From Betaproteobacteria bacterium (GTDB lineage Bacteria; Pseudomonadota; Gammaproteobacteria; Burkholderiales; Thiobacillaceae): a stretch of 38,861 bases of DNA. The stretch spans positions 1 through 38,861 of the forward strand of contig JAIFKV010000207.1 in NCBI GenBank assembly GCA_020049415.1. The letters are read 5' to 3'. The notes beneath the pieces were generated by a model that saw nothing but the letters and a program-made list of their open reading frames with translations, was not told where the DNA came from and made no database searches. How positions within the stretch are numbered: the first letter of the stretch is position 1; the number at the start of each line of letters is the position of its first letter. Shown piece after piece: positions 32,038-38,861 of the stretch. The position numbers were made by a program, and so were the translations under genes.

Positions 32038-33000
32038 TTATTCCTCGACACAGATTTCCTGTCGTTTCACCGCCAGCGCGGTACGCACCAGCAATCCGGC
32101 AATGACCACAGTGGTAATGCCCAACAAAATGCCGGACAGGCGCAGGAAGAGCATGTTGCCGTTATGTTCGAACATTACCAGGCTGGCAATGGTGATGGCG
32201 GCGAGCGGGAATGAGTAAGCCCACCAGGACAAGAAAAACTTCAGGTTGGCGAAGTGGCGAATCTGGGTGAATAACAGCAGGGTGAAGAACAGCGCGGAGT
32301 GATAAAGAATTTGCGCGAAAGCATCCACCTCGCCGGTGAGTTTGACGTAGGAAATCAGACCGACGGCGGGCGGTGCGATGAGGATGAACAGCGTCGGCAT
32401 CAAGCGTTCCGGCATGCTGGCGTGGAAGATGACGCGATACAGGATGATGGTGAGCAGCGGCAGCCAGAACACCAGACCAATACTGAAAAAGAACCAGGAT
32501 ACGTCGACCGGCGCATGCGCCACTCCGGCGATCGGCACCAGAATGTTACCGACAACCGGAATGAACCAGGCCGGATTGAGATGCACGATCTCGAATTTGC
32601 TGTGATGCATCCATTGCGTGATGACATAGAGCGTCAGGATCAAGTGCAAACCAACACCGGTCAGCCACAGCAGTTTGGAGTAGGGCGCGCTGACCGGCAG
32701 CCAGGCGATGGAAAGCAAGATCAGTGAAATGCTGACCGCCGGCACGAAATGCATCTTCACCGGATGTGACCATTCCTTGTTCGCGGCAACTCGGAATTTG
32801 ATCACTTTTGCGGCATAGACGGCGGCAACCAGGGCGAATAAACCGGTTGCCAGCAACAGCAGCCAGGCGCTGGGGGTGATCGTCAGATTCAGGTTTTCCT
32901 CCGCTTTGCGCCAGGCCAATGTGAGGCCGGTCAGCCCCATGATCATGGCAAACCAGGCGACGGGGAAATGTGGCAAGCGGGAGTGAGCGGTTTCGGTCAT
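32038..33000 (-). CDS. SLAC1 anion channel family membrane protein
   Basis: A 320-residue membrane protein of the SLAC1/TehA (tellurite-resistance/dicarboxylate transporter) family. It has about ten hydrophobic segments, starting with FPVAWFAMIMGLTGLTLAW, and the family-like HLNPAWFIPVVGNILVPIAG and FWLPLLTIILYRVIFH segments. TehA-type proteins conduct anions such as chloride or nitrate, or small organic acids. The specific substrate cannot be deduced. It follows the DUF3365 gene by 66 bases with a strong hairpin between them, so its expression may be partly separate. Confidence 0.88.
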   Translation of the reverse strand: MTETAHSRLPHFPVAWFAMIMGLTGLTLAWRKAEENLNLTITPSAWLLLLATGLFALVAAVYAAKVIKFRVAANKEWSHPVKMHFVPAVSISLILLSIAWLPVSAPYSKLLWLTGVGLHLILTLYVITQWMHHSKFEIVHLNPAWFIPVVGNILVPIAGVAHAPVDVSWFFFSIGLVFWLPLLTIILYRVIFHASMPERLMPTLFILIAPPAVGLISYVKLTGEVDAFAQILYHSALFFTLLLFTQIRHFANLKFFLSWWAYSFPLAAITIASLVMFEHNGNMLFLRLSGILLGITTVVIAGLLVRTALAVKRQEICVEE

Positions 33001-33029
33001 GGTGGCGGGGGTTGACGGCGAGCGGGATT

Positions 33030-33057
33030 GTCGGAGCAGCCAGCAGGCCGCTCCGAC
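33030..33057. repeat. Perfect 8-bp inverted repeat, REP-like or terminator
   Basis: GTCGGAGC (33030-33037) and GCTCCGAC (33050-33057) pair perfectly around a 12-base loop in the 66-base gap after the DUF3365 gene. There is no T-tract on the minus strand. The GTCGGAGCGGC... composition resembles REP palindromes of other proteobacteria; it may act as an mRNA 3'-end stabiliser or attenuator before the SLAC1 gene. Confidence 0.55.
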
Positions 33058-33066
33058 GCGAAGGCG

Positions 33067-33642
33067 TTACAGCGATTTCTTGATAGAAAGAACGCCACGA
33101 ATCATGCCGGGGGTATAGCCGATGGCCTTGTCATCCGGATACTCGGCGGTGAGCCGGGCTTTGACATCGGGAGACAACTTGTCCTCGGCGCCATGACAAT
33201 TTGTACACATGGGTTGCATGACCAGCGCCTTGGCATAGCGGAAAACCTTGCCATCCGGGGTGTTCACGACGCTGTGTGTGTCGAGTGTTTCCGGCTTTTC
33301 GCCAGCCGCCAGACGTTGTTCCAGGCTGGCTTGCGCCTCGGTTTCCCAGGCATCTGGCACACCCTTCGGGTTGCGATTCTTCGGACTGACACGTTTGATC
33401 TGCATGCCGGTGCGCTGTGCCGCTTCGGCGGCGATCTTGGGCGCTCTTTCCTTGCAAACCCCGATCGCTTGCGCAGGACCGCCCGCAGTCATCGCCGTCT
33501 TCAGTTCGCCGCCCAGTGTTTGGATCAGGCCGCCAGCGGTGTTACGCGCCTCGTCCACTAATTGCGCGCTGTCTGGTGCGCTGGCGCAGCCTGCAAGCAG
33601 AAATAACGGAAGTACGGCGAGGGTGATGGTGTGATGTTTCAT
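33067..33642 (-). CDS. DUF3365 (Tll0287-like) c-type haem lipoprotein
   Basis: A 191-residue exported protein. Residues 1-19 (MKHHTITLAVLPLFLLAGC) are a lipoprotein signal with lipobox LLAGC, lipidated at C19. The mature part has the DUF3365/Tll0287-like fold: an N-terminal helix pair, CKERAPKIAAEAAQ, and the region VSPKNRNPKGVPDAWE. The haem motif MCTNCH lies near residue 145. Such proteins are suspected redox or gas sensors. I take ATG 33642 because AAGGAGG precedes it and the lipoprotein signal starts there; the frame is open to 33672. It lies 97 bases after the rhodanese gene. Confidence 0.88.
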   Translation of the reverse strand: MKHHTITLAVLPLFLLAGCASAPDSAQLVDEARNTAGGLIQTLGGELKTAMTAGGPAQAIGVCKERAPKIAAEAAQRTGMQIKRVSPKNRNPKGVPDAWETEAQASLEQRLAAGEKPETLDTHSVVNTPDGKVFRYAKALVMQPMCTNCHGAEDKLSPDVKARLTAEYPDDKAIGYTPGMIRGVLSIKKSL

Positions 33643-33739
33643 GAAGCCTCCTTGAGAATAAATTTCAAACATTGAAAAAAGTGTGGCGACAGGCTTGATA
33701 GTAACGGGTGATCATGGCAGCTCAAGTCGCTGGAATAGT

Positions 33740-34321
33740 TTACTTGGTGAAGTGGACCCTTTCCTTGTCGAGCTTGTAGCTCCATGGCATGCCGTTGTTC
33801 TTCCAGCCATTGACCACGCGTTTGCCCTTGTTGGGGCCGTCCTTCGCGGTGTCGCCCTCAAAGCCATCTACCACCGACCAGACATTGGTGTAGCCGTGCC
33901 GAGCAAGGAAGTTGGCACCCAGCGCGCTGCGGTCGCCGGAGCGGCAGATCAGCAGAATCGGGTCGTTTTTCTCGGTGCCTTTGTCCATTGCGCGGAGTTC
34001 GAACTGGGACAGGAAGTCAGGGTTCGGATTGCGGATATAAGTGCTCATCTTTTCGTCCCATTTGTCGTAGTGCATGATGCCAAAAGGCACCAACGCATCA
34101 ATACCGTCAGGGACGCCGACAAATAACTGTTCTTCCGGCGTGCGCAGGTCCAGGAACAGCACTTTGTCCTTTCCGTGCTTTTCCAGAAAGGCCGGAATCT
34201 CGCTGGATTCAAGATAAAGACCGAGTGTGGTGATCTTTATCTTGATCAAACTGGCGGGGTCTACCGCGTGTGAATTGAGGGAGAAAATAGCTAAAACGAG
34301 GCTGAACAGGAAACGGCGCAT
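33740..34321 (-). CDS. Periplasmic rhodanese-like protein
   Basis: A 193-residue rhodanese-domain protein with an N-terminal signal peptide (residues 1-19, cleavage after SHA). The active-site loop CRSGDRSALG has the sulfur-carrying C126, and FLDLRTPEE (56-64) is the N-terminal rhodanese motif. A DGIDALVPFGIMHYDKWDEK segment replaces the compact middle of minimal rhodaneses. It could transfer sulfane sulfur in the periplasm; the natural donor is not known. AAGGAG precedes the ATG. The adjacent haem lipoprotein and DUF302 genes suggest a shared redox or sulfur context, which is inference. Confidence 0.9.
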   Translation of the reverse strand: MRRFLFSLVLAIFSLNSHAVDPASLIKIKITTLGLYLESSEIPAFLEKHGKDKVLFLDLRTPEEQLFVGVPDGIDALVPFGIMHYDKWDEKMSTYIRNPNPDFLSQFELRAMDKGTEKNDPILLICRSGDRSALGANFLARHGYTNVWSVVDGFEGDTAKDGPNKGKRVVNGWKNNGMPWSYKLDKERVHFTK

Positions 34322-34363
34322 GTCGGACTCCTTGGTGTTGATGAGAATGTATCAGGCCTTGAA

Positions 34364-34753
34364 TCAGGCCTTCAGTTTGGCGATGACGCCGGCCAGGTGA
34401 CCTTGGGCGATCGTCATTGCGGCGGTGATGTCGGCATTGTCGGCCAACTTCGCGATGCTGCCAGGGTCTTGCAGAGCGATACGGGTGTTGCCGGGGGAGA
34501 TTTCATAAACACAGCAACCGCATGGCAACAGCGCACCCGCGTCGCGATCGGCTTCGATTACCGCTTTGGCAATGCCTGGCGCGCAAATTCCGAGCAGACG
34601 ATAAGGCGGGATTTCATGGTTGATCTTGGCCTTCATAATGGCTTGAACATCAACTTCCGAAACCACGCCCATCTTGGCTTCGGTCAAAGCGGTTTTCAGT
34701 TTTTCAATTGCCAGATCGATTGGCAGAGCAAGTTCGATGGTGTGTGCGTACAT
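34364..34753 (-). CDS. DUF302 family protein
   Basis: A 129-residue DUF302 protein. ALTEAKMGVVSEVDVQAIMKAK (ends quoted from residues 22-43), then YRLLGICAPGIAKAVIEADRD and ALLPCGCCVYEI are the family's three blocks, with a CGCC cluster near residue 79 that could bind a metal or undergo redox chemistry. The protein appears cytosolic because no signal peptide is visible. AGGACT precedes the ATG. The role of the family is unknown; it often sits near sulfur- or redox-related genes, and here it lies 42 bases before the rhodanese gene. Confidence 0.9.
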   Translation of the reverse strand: MYAHTIELALPIDLAIEKLKTALTEAKMGVVSEVDVQAIMKAKINHEIPPYRLLGICAPGIAKAVIEADRDAGALLPCGCCVYEISPGNTRIALQDPGSIAKLADNADITAAMTIAQGHLAGVIAKLKA

Positions 34754-34779
34754 GGAGAGTCCTGAAAAAAGTAAAAAAG

Positions 34780-35964
34780 TTATTGGGTTAGATAGGTCTT
34801 GACCAGATGCACCCAGTAACTGGAGCCCAGTGGCAGGATGGCATCGTTGAAATCGTAGCGTGGGTTATGCAACATGCAACCGCCTTCGGCAAGGCCGTTG
34901 CCGATCCAGACATAACAGCCGGGTTTTTCCCGCAGCATGTAGGAAAAGTCTTCCGCCCCCATCGAGGGCGCCGCCTCGGTGAGCACATTGGACGCACCTA
35001 TCAGTTTGCACAACACATCGCGACACAAGGCCGCTTCGGTCGGCGTGTTTACCGTTGGCGGATAGCCGCGCCGGTAATCCAGTGTTGCCTGAACGCCATG
35101 CGCGGAGGCAATGCCGGCGCAAAGCCCTTCCATGGCGGATTCGATTGCGTCTTCGACCTCCGGCTTGAAAGCGCGCACCGTGCCGCCAATACGCGCTTCC
35201 GCAGGAATGATGTTGTAAGCCTCGCCACCGGCGAAGAACTGGGTGATCGACAGCACCGCCGAGTCGAGTGGATCGAGTCTGCGACTGACCACACTTTGCA
35301 TCGCCTGCACCAGCGCCGCGCCAGCCAGCAGCGGGTCGCGGCCCTGATGCGGCATCGCCGCATGCGCGCCGTGACCTCGCAGCAGAACATCGAATTGATC
35401 GGCGCAGGCCATTACCGGTCCGCTATGCACGGCGAATTGTCCAGCCGGCAAACCAGGCCAGTTGTGCATGCCGAATACCGCATCGACCGGAAAAAGCTGG
35501 AACAATCCTTGTTCGATCATCACCCGAGCGCCGCCATCGGATTCCTCCGCGGGCTGAAAGATGAACACCACCGTGCCATCAAAGTCACACCCCCCCTGAG
35601 CGCATCGCGCCGCCAGATACTGCGCCGCGCCGAGCAACATCGCGGTATGGCCGTCATGGCCGCAGGCATGCATGCGGCCATCGTGCTTGGATCGATGCGG
35701 AAACAGATTCTGTTCACGTACCGGCAAAGCGTCCATGTCGGCGCGCAGCCCGATTGAACGGGTGCTATCGCCGCATTTGAGGACGCCAACCACCCCGGTG
35801 CCAGCCAGTCCGCGATGCACCTGGATGCCTTGCGCTTCAAGAAAAGCGGCGACTCGATCACTGGTGCGCTGTTCCTGAAACGCCAACTCTGGATGTGCGT
35901 GCAAATCATGGCGTAAATCCACCAATTCATCGCGTCGGGCGGAAATCTCGGGTAAGACTTGCAT
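34780..35964 (-). CDS. M20 family amidohydrolase (aminoacylase/hippurate hydrolase-like)
   Basis: A 394-residue metallopeptidase-fold amidohydrolase. It begins with the LVDLRHDLHAHPELAFQE motif, followed by GLRADMDALPV (about residues 72-82), HACGHDGHTAMLLGAA (about 100-115), FQPAEESDGGARVM (catalytic Glu near 140) and MGAEDFSYML near the C-terminus. These match the aminoacylase/hippuricase/IAA-amino acid hydrolase group; substrate is an N-acyl amino acid, identity unknown. GAGGAGG precedes the ATG strongly. It starts 12 bases after the SirB-like gene and ends 26 before DUF302. Confidence 0.92.
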   Translation of the reverse strand: MQVLPEISARRDELVDLRHDLHAHPELAFQEQRTSDRVAAFLEAQGIQVHRGLAGTGVVGVLKCGDSTRSIGLRADMDALPVREQNLFPHRSKHDGRMHACGHDGHTAMLLGAAQYLAARCAQGGCDFDGTVVFIFQPAEESDGGARVMIEQGLFQLFPVDAVFGMHNWPGLPAGQFAVHSGPVMACADQFDVLLRGHGAHAAMPHQGRDPLLAGAALVQAMQSVVSRRLDPLDSAVLSITQFFAGGEAYNIIPAEARIGGTVRAFKPEVEDAIESAMEGLCAGIASAHGVQATLDYRRGYPPTVNTPTEAALCRDVLCKLIGASNVLTEAAPSMGAEDFSYMLREKPGCYVWIGNGLAEGGCMLHNPRYDFNDAILPLGSSYWVHLVKTYLTQ

Positions 35965-35976
35965 ATATCGACCTCC

Positions 35977-36360
35977 TCAAGTGACGCCGGGAATGATCTG
36001 TTTGGTGATGGCCACCGCCATGATGTAGCCGAACATGCCGAGCGCGGCGATCAAGGCTTTGATGCGAATAGATTTTGTTTTGCCGGTCTTCAACGCAACC
36101 ACGCCAAAACCGATGTAGCCCAGCAAACCAACGATCTTCGCCAGCAACCAGGGTTGATCAAGCGGATTCATGCCTGCCACTACTAGCATCCCGATAGCCG
36201 CGAGCAGCAGAAAAGTATCGTTGACATGCGGCACGATGCGCGCCCAGCGGGCTTGCAGAAGCGGGGATTCAACCAGCATCCAGAATCCGCGTAACAAAAA
36301 CAGAATCAGCGTCAGATGGACGGTAGCGGTATGCAAGCTACGCAGGGAGGAATAGTCCAT
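35977..36360 (-). CDS. SirB family membrane protein
   Basis: A 127-residue membrane protein of the SirB2-like family with four hydrophobic segments. The start MDYSSLRSLHTATVHLTLIL, the RGFWMLVESPLLQARWARIVPHVNDTFLLLAAIGML pattern (quoted in parts: RGFWMLVESP and PHVNDTFLLL) and WLLAKIVGLLGYIGFGVVAL fit the family. The His and Trp residues recall small haem-binding or invasion-regulator membrane proteins, but function is not established. I start it at ATG 36360; the frame is open to 36444 without family likeness. Confidence 0.85.
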   Translation of the reverse strand: MDYSSLRSLHTATVHLTLILFLLRGFWMLVESPLLQARWARIVPHVNDTFLLLAAIGMLVVAGMNPLDQPWLLAKIVGLLGYIGFGVVALKTGKTKSIRIKALIAALGMFGYIMAVAITKQIIPGVT

Positions 36361-36782
36361 AGGTTGAAAATGATTGAACAGTGTGCAAAGAGGCGGAATT
36401 TTAACCCCGCCAGTTGAGACATTTTGCGTGTAGGGACAAAGCAATCCGCTAATCCTCCTGTCGAAATCTAGTCAATTAACGCATCAAGTTAATGTAATTT
36501 CATCAGAGTACTAACGAACTAGATGCTGCCAAAGGGAGTTTTCGGTTTGTCCACGGAAGCTGTGGATAAGTATGTGGAAAACCTGTCATCAAACTGCCCT
36601 AAAGCCTTGTGGCGTGTAGCCTCAAGCCTATGGCCTAAAAAATGAGCATATAATTATTCTTCTATTAATCAACTACTTAACTGTATTTTGTGATCTTGGC
36701 CCTGTTAGCCTTTGGCGTTATCTCTGTCAAGTACGGCAATGTGCATAAGTGGTTGCTTAAATGCTGTTCAAGACTTGATTCC
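36361..36782. other. Long non-coding, AT-rich region with DnaA-box-like words
   Basis: These 422 bases carry no convincing gene. Three DnaA-box-like words lie within 35 bases: TTGTCCACG (36547-36555, two mismatches to TTATCCACA), TGTGGATAA (36561-36569, an exact box on the minus strand) and TGTGGAAAA (36573-36581, one mismatch). A very AT-rich stretch follows at about 36636-36690. A small palindrome ATTAAC/GTTAAT is at 36475-36493. The pattern recalls a replication-origin or DnaA-regulated region, yet no dnaA, dnaN, gidA or rpmH gene is nearby, so this is a weak suggestion only. Confidence 0.35.
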
Positions 36783-37386
36783 TCACTCGATACGTGCATT
36801 ACAAGCAGTGTCTGGCGCAGCGACGGTATCGCCCAGCGGTGTATCGATACCGTCTTTCAATGCGTTCTCCTCAACTTTAACCAGCCAGTGGCGTCGAAAA
36901 AGCCAGACGCCAATCAGGCCTGATACGGCAAAAAGCACCACCGCCAGCGTCAAGGGTAGAACGGGGTCAAAGGTGACACCACTGCCAGCCAAGGCAAAGA
37001 CCACTGTTTGCGGCAAATAGCCCACCCCGGAACCGGCAAAGTAGGGCAATCCACGCACGCTGGACACGCCCGCCAACAAATTGTTGATTGCATTGCTGCC
37101 AACTGGGAGAAGATGAATCACCATCGCCATACTGAAGGTGTTCTGTTTCAGAAAGACATCAATTTTGCGGATGCGGCCGGCAAAGCGATGTTGTACCAAG
37201 CGACGTCCCATCCCGCGCGCATAGTAAAAAAGTCAAAGCGCAGCCTGTTACGGTGGCAAGCAACGCTAAAACGCCGCCTGCAATGAAGCCGAAGGCATAA
37301 CCGCCAAGAAACGCCACCACCAAGTGCGGAAAACCAATCGCGCAAGCCAGCGAACCAATCTGGCAATAAATCTTGCGTCGCGAATT
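36783..37386 (-). pseudogene. Frameshifted, N-terminally truncated TVP38/VTT-family membrane protein
   Basis: Two frames together read as a VTT (SNARE-associated, TVP38/TMEM64) protein. The first, from 37386, gives SLACAIGFPHLVVAFLGGYAF and FIAGGVLALLATVTGCALTF. The second, down to 36783, gives YYARGMGRRLVQHRFAGRI, then MAMVIHLLPVGSNAINNLLAG and FAGSGVGYLPQTVVFALAGSG. They join at a run of six A on the plus strand (37226-37231), where losing one base restores the frame. Upstream of 37386 the frame meets a TGA and the first part of the protein is missing. I infer a decayed chromosomal gene beside the integration site; a homopolymer sequencing error could explain the frameshift but not the missing N-terminus. 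Confidence 0.7.
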
Positions 37387-37482
37387 TCATATTGCATACG
37401 TGCAGGCCATGAAGCGTTGAAATTCGGCAGCGATTGTCATCAATCAAACTTGAATTTCTACCACGCAAGAATGCAATCAGCG

Positions 37483-38817
37483 CTAACGAACCTTGCCTTG
37501 AGCAGCCTGTACGTGTATTCTGCGCCGCCTTCCGGAGAGGTGGATGAGCGGTTTAAGTCGCACGCCTGGAAAGCGTGTGTAGGTTAATAGCCTACCGCGG
37601 GTTCGAATCCCGCCCTCTGGGCTAAATTGGCTGGTTTGGTCAGCTTTTTGGTCAGTTTTTCCTTCCCAGAAACGATCGACAGCCAGTCCGCCGGACTTTA
37701 TGTTTTCGTCTGGCATCCAACGTCCATAAACTCGTCGGATCATTCCCCAGTCGCTGTGCCCCATCTGCTGCGCAACCCACATCGGGTTTTCGCCGGCACT
37801 TAACATCATCGATGCGTAGGTATGCCGTGTCTGGTAGGGATAGCGATACCTGACTCCTGCTTTTGTGAGCGCATGCGCCCACAGTGATTTTCTGATGGGT
37901 TGGTCGCCGCCCCATCTTTCCAGAGTCCTCGGGTTCTGGAAGATTTCTTTCCCTTTCAGAAAGCTTGCTGCCTTCTGCTTTTTCAAAGCCTCCAGTGCTG
38001 GTGGTAGCAGTTTCACCGTCCGGGTGCCGGCACGGGTCTTAGTGGTTTCCGGGCCGGTTTTTCGGGCGGCGTTAGTGAGTGCGCGGCGCACATGGATACT
38101 GCACTTGATCCAGTCCACATCACCCCACTCAAGTGCGATCAACTCCGAGGTGCGTAGTCCGGTCCAGAAAGCAAACTGGATTAGGTTACGGCCTTGCCCA
38201 TCCAGGGCAGCAAGGATGGCTGTCTGTTCTTCAGCAGTGAATGGATCAACGTCCTCTGACTTCTTCGGCGGCTCTGCCTTTCGGTAGACCCATCCAGCCA
38301 GTGGGTTGCTCTCGATCAACTCATCCTCGAAGGCTTCCTGGAATGCAGCACGGAAGACGCTCAGGATGTTAGCAATGGCCTTGTTGCCTGCTGTAAGCTT
38401 GGCTGCCCAGGTCTTGATATCGATGCGTTTGATGTCAGCAAGATTCTTATGTCCAAATTCCGGTATCAAATGGCCGTTTACAACCTTGATGTAGCCGCCC
38501 AGTGTGCTGGCTTTGAGGTTGGGCTTGCGACGATCGAGCCAATCTTCCAGGTAGGTGGTAACTGAGAGCGCCATACCCGGCACGGCAGTGAGCATTGGCG
38601 CGCGCTTACTGGATGGAAAGGTAACTGCGTAATCGAATGTGCCTTTTTCGATGGCATCCAGAATGGCAGCACGGTGTTGCGCCGCTCGCTTTAGATTAGC
38701 GGGGCTGGGCTTGAGCTTGATGCGCTCCCGGCAGCGCTTGTCCTGGAAATAGAAGTCGATCTCGATGGATGTTTCCGAGGCCGCCCTAACGCCATCGTGG
38801 TTCCGCTCTCTGCCCAT
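37483..38817 (-). CDS. Tyrosine-type phage/island integrase
   Basis: An open frame of 444 codons. The N-terminal region (residues 1-65) looks like an arm-type DNA-binding domain (DUF3596-like), followed by a SAM-like core-binding domain (about 80-185) and the catalytic domain. Catalytic residues are R222 in WTGLRTSEL, K260 region, R331 in PYQTRHTYAS (Tyr328 stands where the first His of HxxR is more usual, as in close relatives), H354 in MGHSDWGM and the nucleophile Y364 in RRVYGRW. From about residue 399 onward (SPEGGIRTRG...) the codons are the antisense of tRNA-Ser and of DNA beyond it, so the natural C-terminus probably ends near residue 398 or differs in the excised form. The ATG at 38817 lies inside the end of the upstream excisionase-like gene. 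Confidence 0.9.
   Translation of the reverse strand: MGRERNHDGVRAASETSIEIDFYFQDKRCRERIKLKPSPANLKRAAQHRAAILDAIEKGTFDYAVTFPSSKRAPMLTAVPGMALSVTTYLEDWLDRRKPNLKASTLGGYIKVVNGHLIPEFGHKNLADIKRIDIKTWAAKLTAGNKAIANILSVFRAAFQEAFEDELIESNPLAGWVYRKAEPPKKSEDVDPFTAEEQTAILAALDGQGRNLIQFAFWTGLRTSELIALEWGDVDWIKCSIHVRRALTNAARKTGPETTKTRAGTRTVKLLPPALEALKKQKAASFLKGKEIFQNPRTLERWGGDQPIRKSLWAHALTKAGVRYRYPYQTRHTYASMMLSAGENPMWVAQQMGHSDWGMIRRVYGRWMPDENIKSGGLAVDRFWEGKTDQKADQTSQFSPEGGIRTRGRLLTYTRFPGVRLKPLIHLSGRRRRIHVQAAQGKVR
37493..37521 (+). promoter_or_regulatory. Candidate promoter of tRNA-Ser
   Basis: TTGCCT (37493-37498) and TATTCT (37516-37521) are separated by 17 bases and lie 12 bases before the tRNA, with a GC-rich discriminator (GCGCCGCC) as is usual for stable RNA genes. 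Each box matches its consensus at only four of six positions. Confidence 0.35.
37534..37621 (+). tRNA. tRNA-Ser (anticodon GGA), acceptor end altered
   Basis: The sequence folds as a class II tRNA. The D stem is GAT/GTC, the anticodon stem CACGC/GCGTG with loop CTGGAAA (GGA anticodon at 37568-37570), the long variable arm GTAGG/CCTAC, and the T stem GCGGG/CCCGC with TTCGAAT loop. The acceptor strands are GGAGAGG (37534-37540) and CCTCTGG (37614-37620). Five pairs form, but the two outermost positions are G-G mismatches where CC would be expected at the 3' side. No CCA is encoded. The change coincides with the boundary of the integrated element, so the 3' end was probably replaced during integration. 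Whether it still works is doubtful. Confidence 0.9.
37600..37618 (+). other. Probable attachment-site core (attL) in tRNA-Ser
   Basis: The T-loop to acceptor part of the tRNA (GGTTCGAATCCCGCCCTCT) is the usual crossover region for tyrosine integrases, and the integrase gene starts reading away from it. The pairing of the acceptor breaks directly after this stretch. The second att copy would be beyond the window, so the exact core is inferred. Confidence 0.4.
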
Positions 38818-38861
38818 TCCTTGTACCCCTCTATGTCGATCAAGATACGTCCGTCTGGTGC
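37619..38861. mobile_element. Left end of an integrated element at tRNA-Ser (incomplete)
   Basis: A tyrosine integrase and an overlapping excisionase-like gene lie directly inside the 3' end of tRNA-Ser, the standard layout of a prophage, integrative element or genomic island. The element continues past the right edge, so its type and cargo cannot be told. Base composition is moderately less GC-rich than the core genes. Confidence 0.75.
38691..38861 (-). CDS. Excisionase-like protein, C-terminal part (partial)
   Basis: A minus-strand frame is open from the window edge to a TAA at 38693-38691. Its first residues, APDGRILIDIEGYKEWAES, match the C-terminal part of small excisionase-like DNA-binding proteins encoded beside integrases (pattern APDGxxLIDxxxYxxW, from memory). 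The remaining residues are Ser/Arg-rich and overlap the integrase start by about 127 bases, so the conserved core ends early. The 5' part lies outside the window. An overlapping int-xis pair is usual in such elements. Confidence 0.5.
   Translation of the reverse strand, partial: APDGRILIDIEGYKEWAESGTTMALGRPRKHPSRSTSISRTSAAGSASSSSPAPLI

Noticed and set aside
34807-35757. 316-codon plus-strand ORF opposite the M20 amidohydrolase
   Set aside because: Antisense shadow with no family likeness.
1-38861. CRISPR array
   Set aside because: No set of regularly spaced identical repeats was seen; the dispersed palindromes are single or paired copies only.

Overview
This window is a stretch of a proteobacterial chromosome, most likely from a betaproteobacterium (a Nitrosomonadales-like organism is my guess). 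The reasons are the GC-rich coding style, an rnfABCDGE-nth operon, the conserved mltD / gloB / methyltransferase / rnhA / dnaQ neighbourhood, a PilU-type ATPase, and an AmmeMemoRadiSam operon. No phylogeny could be run, so the placement is inference.

Layout. (1) 1-2780: a visibly AT-rich, probably acquired gene encoding a superfamily 2 helicase fused to a C-terminal HNH nuclease, bracketed by an imperfect direct repeat of about 28 bp. (2) 3092-9612: housekeeping and conserved-unknown genes. These are a DUF1415 protein flanked by two inverted copies of a REP-like hairpin, a lysine-rich small protein, a Methyltransf_32-type methyltransferase, the overlapping amrB-amrA-amrS operon on the minus strand, then ispD, alanine dehydrogenase and a double-CDGSH Fe-S protein with an IscR-like palindrome just upstream. 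(3) 9731-16781: rnfA-B-C-D-G-E, nth and a FIST-domain sensor in one plus-strand run. A 120-bp gap between rnfC and rnfD carries odd small ORFs. (4) 16792-23781: radA, a nitronate-monooxygenase-like flavoprotein, dnaQ, rnhA, a yafS-like methyltransferase, gloB and mltD. (5) 23788-28704 (minus): a membrane-anchored glutaredoxin-like protein, an unknown membrane protein, and yejB-yejE-yejF peptide/microcin C-type ABC transporter genes without yejA. (6) 29017-31974 (plus): pilU, a short FGGY (ribulokinase-like) sugar kinase and an atypical PilZ protein. (7) 32038-36360 (minus): SLAC1 channel, a DUF3365 haem lipoprotein, a periplasmic rhodanese, DUF302, an M20 amidohydrolase and a SirB-like membrane protein. 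(8) 36361-38861: a non-coding stretch with DnaA-box-like words beside AT-rich DNA, a frameshifted TVP38/VTT-family pseudogene, tRNA-Ser(GGA) and the left end of an integrated element (tyrosine integrase plus the C-terminus of an excisionase-like gene) that runs out of the window.

Most of the window is core metabolism: electron transfer by Rnf, Fe-S biology, DNA repair and replication, and cell-wall turnover. The accessory parts are the two ends (helicase-HNH at the left, tRNA-borne integrated element at the right) and two scattered families of short palindromic repeats, one of which sits in frame inside yejF. The best candidates for something under-described are the helicase-HNH gene with its flanking repeats, the CDGSH gene under a predicted IscR-type operator, the AmmeMemoRadiSam operon (conserved, biochemical role not established to my knowledge), and the integration event that appears to have damaged the acceptor end of the tRNA-Ser gene.
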